Assembly (NCBI GenBank): GCA_016870195.1
Contig: VGCC01000017.1
Location: 1-39,961, forward strand
Direction: 5' to 3'
Length of the DNA: 39,961 nucleotides
DNA from: Actinomycetota bacterium
GTDB taxonomy: Bacteria > Actinomycetota > Actinomycetes > S36-B12
Of the stretch, positions 36,564 to 39,961 are shown one piece after another; the first letter of the stretch is position 1, and each line of letters begins with the position of its first letter. Both the position numbers and the translations under genes were made by a program. The notes below the pieces were generated by a model that was not told where the DNA came from, did not search any database, and worked only from the letters and a program-made list of their open reading frames with translations.

Positions 36564-37715
36564 GTGAGTGTCGCAACCACTATTCAGGGCCTACGCGTGG
36601 GCGACACCGTCATCGATCCGCCGGTGGTGTTGGCTCCGATGGCGGGGATTACCAATCGCGCCTTTCGGCGCCTCTGCCGCGAACAGGGCGCAGGACTCTA
36701 TGTATCGGAGATGGTGACGTCCCGGGCACTGGTCGAGCGCAACGCCACCACCATGGACATGGTCACCTTTGCCGAGGATGAGAACCCCCGATCGGTGCAG
36801 CTCTACGGCGTGGATCCCGATGTCATGGCCCGCGCCACGCGCATCATCGTCGAGGAGGATCGCGCCGACCACGTCGACCTGAACTTCGGGTGCCCGGTTC
36901 CGAAGGTCACTCGCAAGGGCGGCGGAAGTGCCTTGCCGTGGAAGCGTGACTTGTTCGCGCGCATCGTGCAGGCGGTCGTTGCGGCCGCCGATGATCGCGT
37001 GCCCGTCTCGGTCAAGATGCGTATGGGTATCGATGACGATCACCTCACGTACCTCGAGGCTGGTCGCGCTGCGGCGCAGGCGGGTGTCGCCTGGGTCTCA
37101 CTCCACGGACGCACCGCTGCGCAGATGTACTCGGGGCGCGCGGACTGGAATGCCATCGCGCGCCTCAAGGAGGAACTCCCCGACACACCTGTCCTCGGCA
37201 ACGGGGATATCTGGACCGCGCTGGACGCACTCGCCATGGTCGCGCGCACCGGGTGCGATGGGGTAGTCGTGGGTCGCGGTTGTCTGGGCCGGCCGTGGCT
37301 CTTCGGGCAACTCGTGGCCGCTTTCCGCGGCGAGCCGATTCCCGACGACCCGGATCTGCGCACGGTGATCGCCACCCTGCGTCGCCATGCCGAACTCCTC
37401 TGCTCGGACTATGGAGAGGGGAAGGGCTGTCGGGACATGCGCAAGCACATGGCGTGGTACCTGAAGGGCTTCAGCGCTCGGCAGGCCGTCCGGCAATCCC
37501 TGGGGACGGTCTCCACCCTGGAGGAACTCGATGTTCTGCTAGCCCAGATCGACCCCGACCAGCGGTTCAACGCCGAGGTCGGTGCCGGTCCCCGCGGCCG
37601 CACCTCCGGGGGGCGCCCTCCGAGCCTCCCCGAGGGATGGCTGGATTCGCCAGATCTGGCCGTCGACCAGTGGGGCGTTCTCGCTGAGGCGGAACTGTCC
37701 GTGAGTGGCGGGTGA
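36564..37715 (+). CDS. dus: tRNA-dihydrouridine synthase
   Basis: FMN-dependent enzyme reducing uridine in the D-loop of tRNA. The 383-aa protein has PVVLAPMAGITNRAFRRLCR (~20-40), the FMN-binding beta-barrel and the catalytic region DLNFGCPVPKVTRKGGGSAL with the general-acid Cys (~107). SVKMRMGIDD, SLHGRTAAQMY and GNGDIWTALDAL follow, and the C-terminal helical domain binds tRNA. GTG at 36564 follows GGGAG at nine bases; ATG at 36549 or GTG at 36546 are possible and would add five or six residues. Uridine position specificity (DusB-like) is inferred from overall similarity. Confidence 0.93.
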   Translation: MSVATTIQGLRVGDTVIDPPVVLAPMAGITNRAFRRLCREQGAGLYVSEMVTSRALVERNATTMDMVTFAEDENPRSVQLYGVDPDVMARATRIIVEEDRADHVDLNFGCPVPKVTRKGGGSALPWKRDLFARIVQAVVAAADDRVPVSVKMRMGIDDDHLTYLEAGRAAAQAGVAWVSLHGRTAAQMYSGRADWNAIARLKEELPDTPVLGNGDIWTALDALAMVARTGCDGVVVGRGCLGRPWLFGQLVAAFRGEPIPDDPDLRTVIATLRRHAELLCSDYGEGKGCRDMRKHMAWYLKGFSARQAVRQSLGTVSTLEELDVLLAQIDPDQRFNAEVGAGPRGRTSGGRPPSLPEGWLDSPDLAVDQWGVLAEAELSVSGG

Positions 37716-37784
37716 CGCACCTCACTCGCTCGACACACCCTGTTCGTGTGGCATCACAACGCTTGCATGGTGTGTGTTGGGGGC

Positions 37785-39961
<2,177 letters not shown>

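Overview
The window is a GC-rich chromosomal segment from a member of the Actinomycetota. The evidence is the gene order obgE-proB-proA-nadD-rsfS-phosphatase-tRNA, actinobacterial-type families (DUF4233 after folC, a membrane-anchored alpha/beta hydrolase of the Abhydrolase_9 type, an archaeal-type ValRS without the C-terminal coiled coil, a eukaryote-type dimeric GlyRS), frequent GTG starts, and GTGA/ATGA stop-start overlaps. Several promoters look like TAnnnT set six bases before the start codon, as in leaderless actinobacterial transcripts. An uncultured aquatic or soil actinomycete fits; genus cannot be told from this window. Genes fill nearly the whole window and no gene-free stretch exceeds 300 bases. 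|| Region 1 (1-24,840) is conserved core. clpX (5' end missing) converges on valS; valS and folC diverge from a 29-bp gap. folC is followed by DUF4233, ndk and an alpha/beta hydrolase. Next comes the rod-shape cluster mreB-mreC-mreD-mrdA(PBP2)-rodA, which builds the lateral wall. A radical-SAM/DUF2344 pair leads into rng (RNase E/G), then rplU-rpmA, a clear intrinsic terminator, obgE, proB, a 130-aa unknown, proA, a 47-aa membrane peptide, nadD, rsfS, a histidine phosphatase and tRNA-Ala(GGC). || Region 2 (24,840-32,850) is accessory. A DHA2-type MFS transporter diverges from a choloylglycine-hydrolase-family Ntn hydrolase and a downstream amidohydrolase; the intergenic region holds a perfect inverted repeat that looks like an operator. 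The amidohydrolase frame is broken at a run of eight C. It ends against the truncated 3' end of a secreted beta-propeller gene that carries two in-frame TAG codons. Upstream of that relic, on the same strand, are a voltage-gated-type K+ channel, an EamA transporter and a FUSC-type membrane protein. This looks like a small amide-hydrolysis and transport module inserted between tRNA-Ala and an older membrane-gene operon. || Region 3 (32,850-39,961) returns mainly to core genes: glyS, a small double-CxxC protein and an HU-type DNA-binding protein under a Fur/Zur-like palindrome, a second DHA2 MFS exporter, a tRNA-dihydrouridine synthase, and ppdK running off the right edge. || I saw no CRISPR array, transposase, phage gene, rRNA or defence system. 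The best candidates for something new are the MFS/Ntn hydrolase/amidohydrolase module with its operator, the HU-zinc-ribbon operon with a palindrome over its transcription start, and the shared leaderless promoter geometry.
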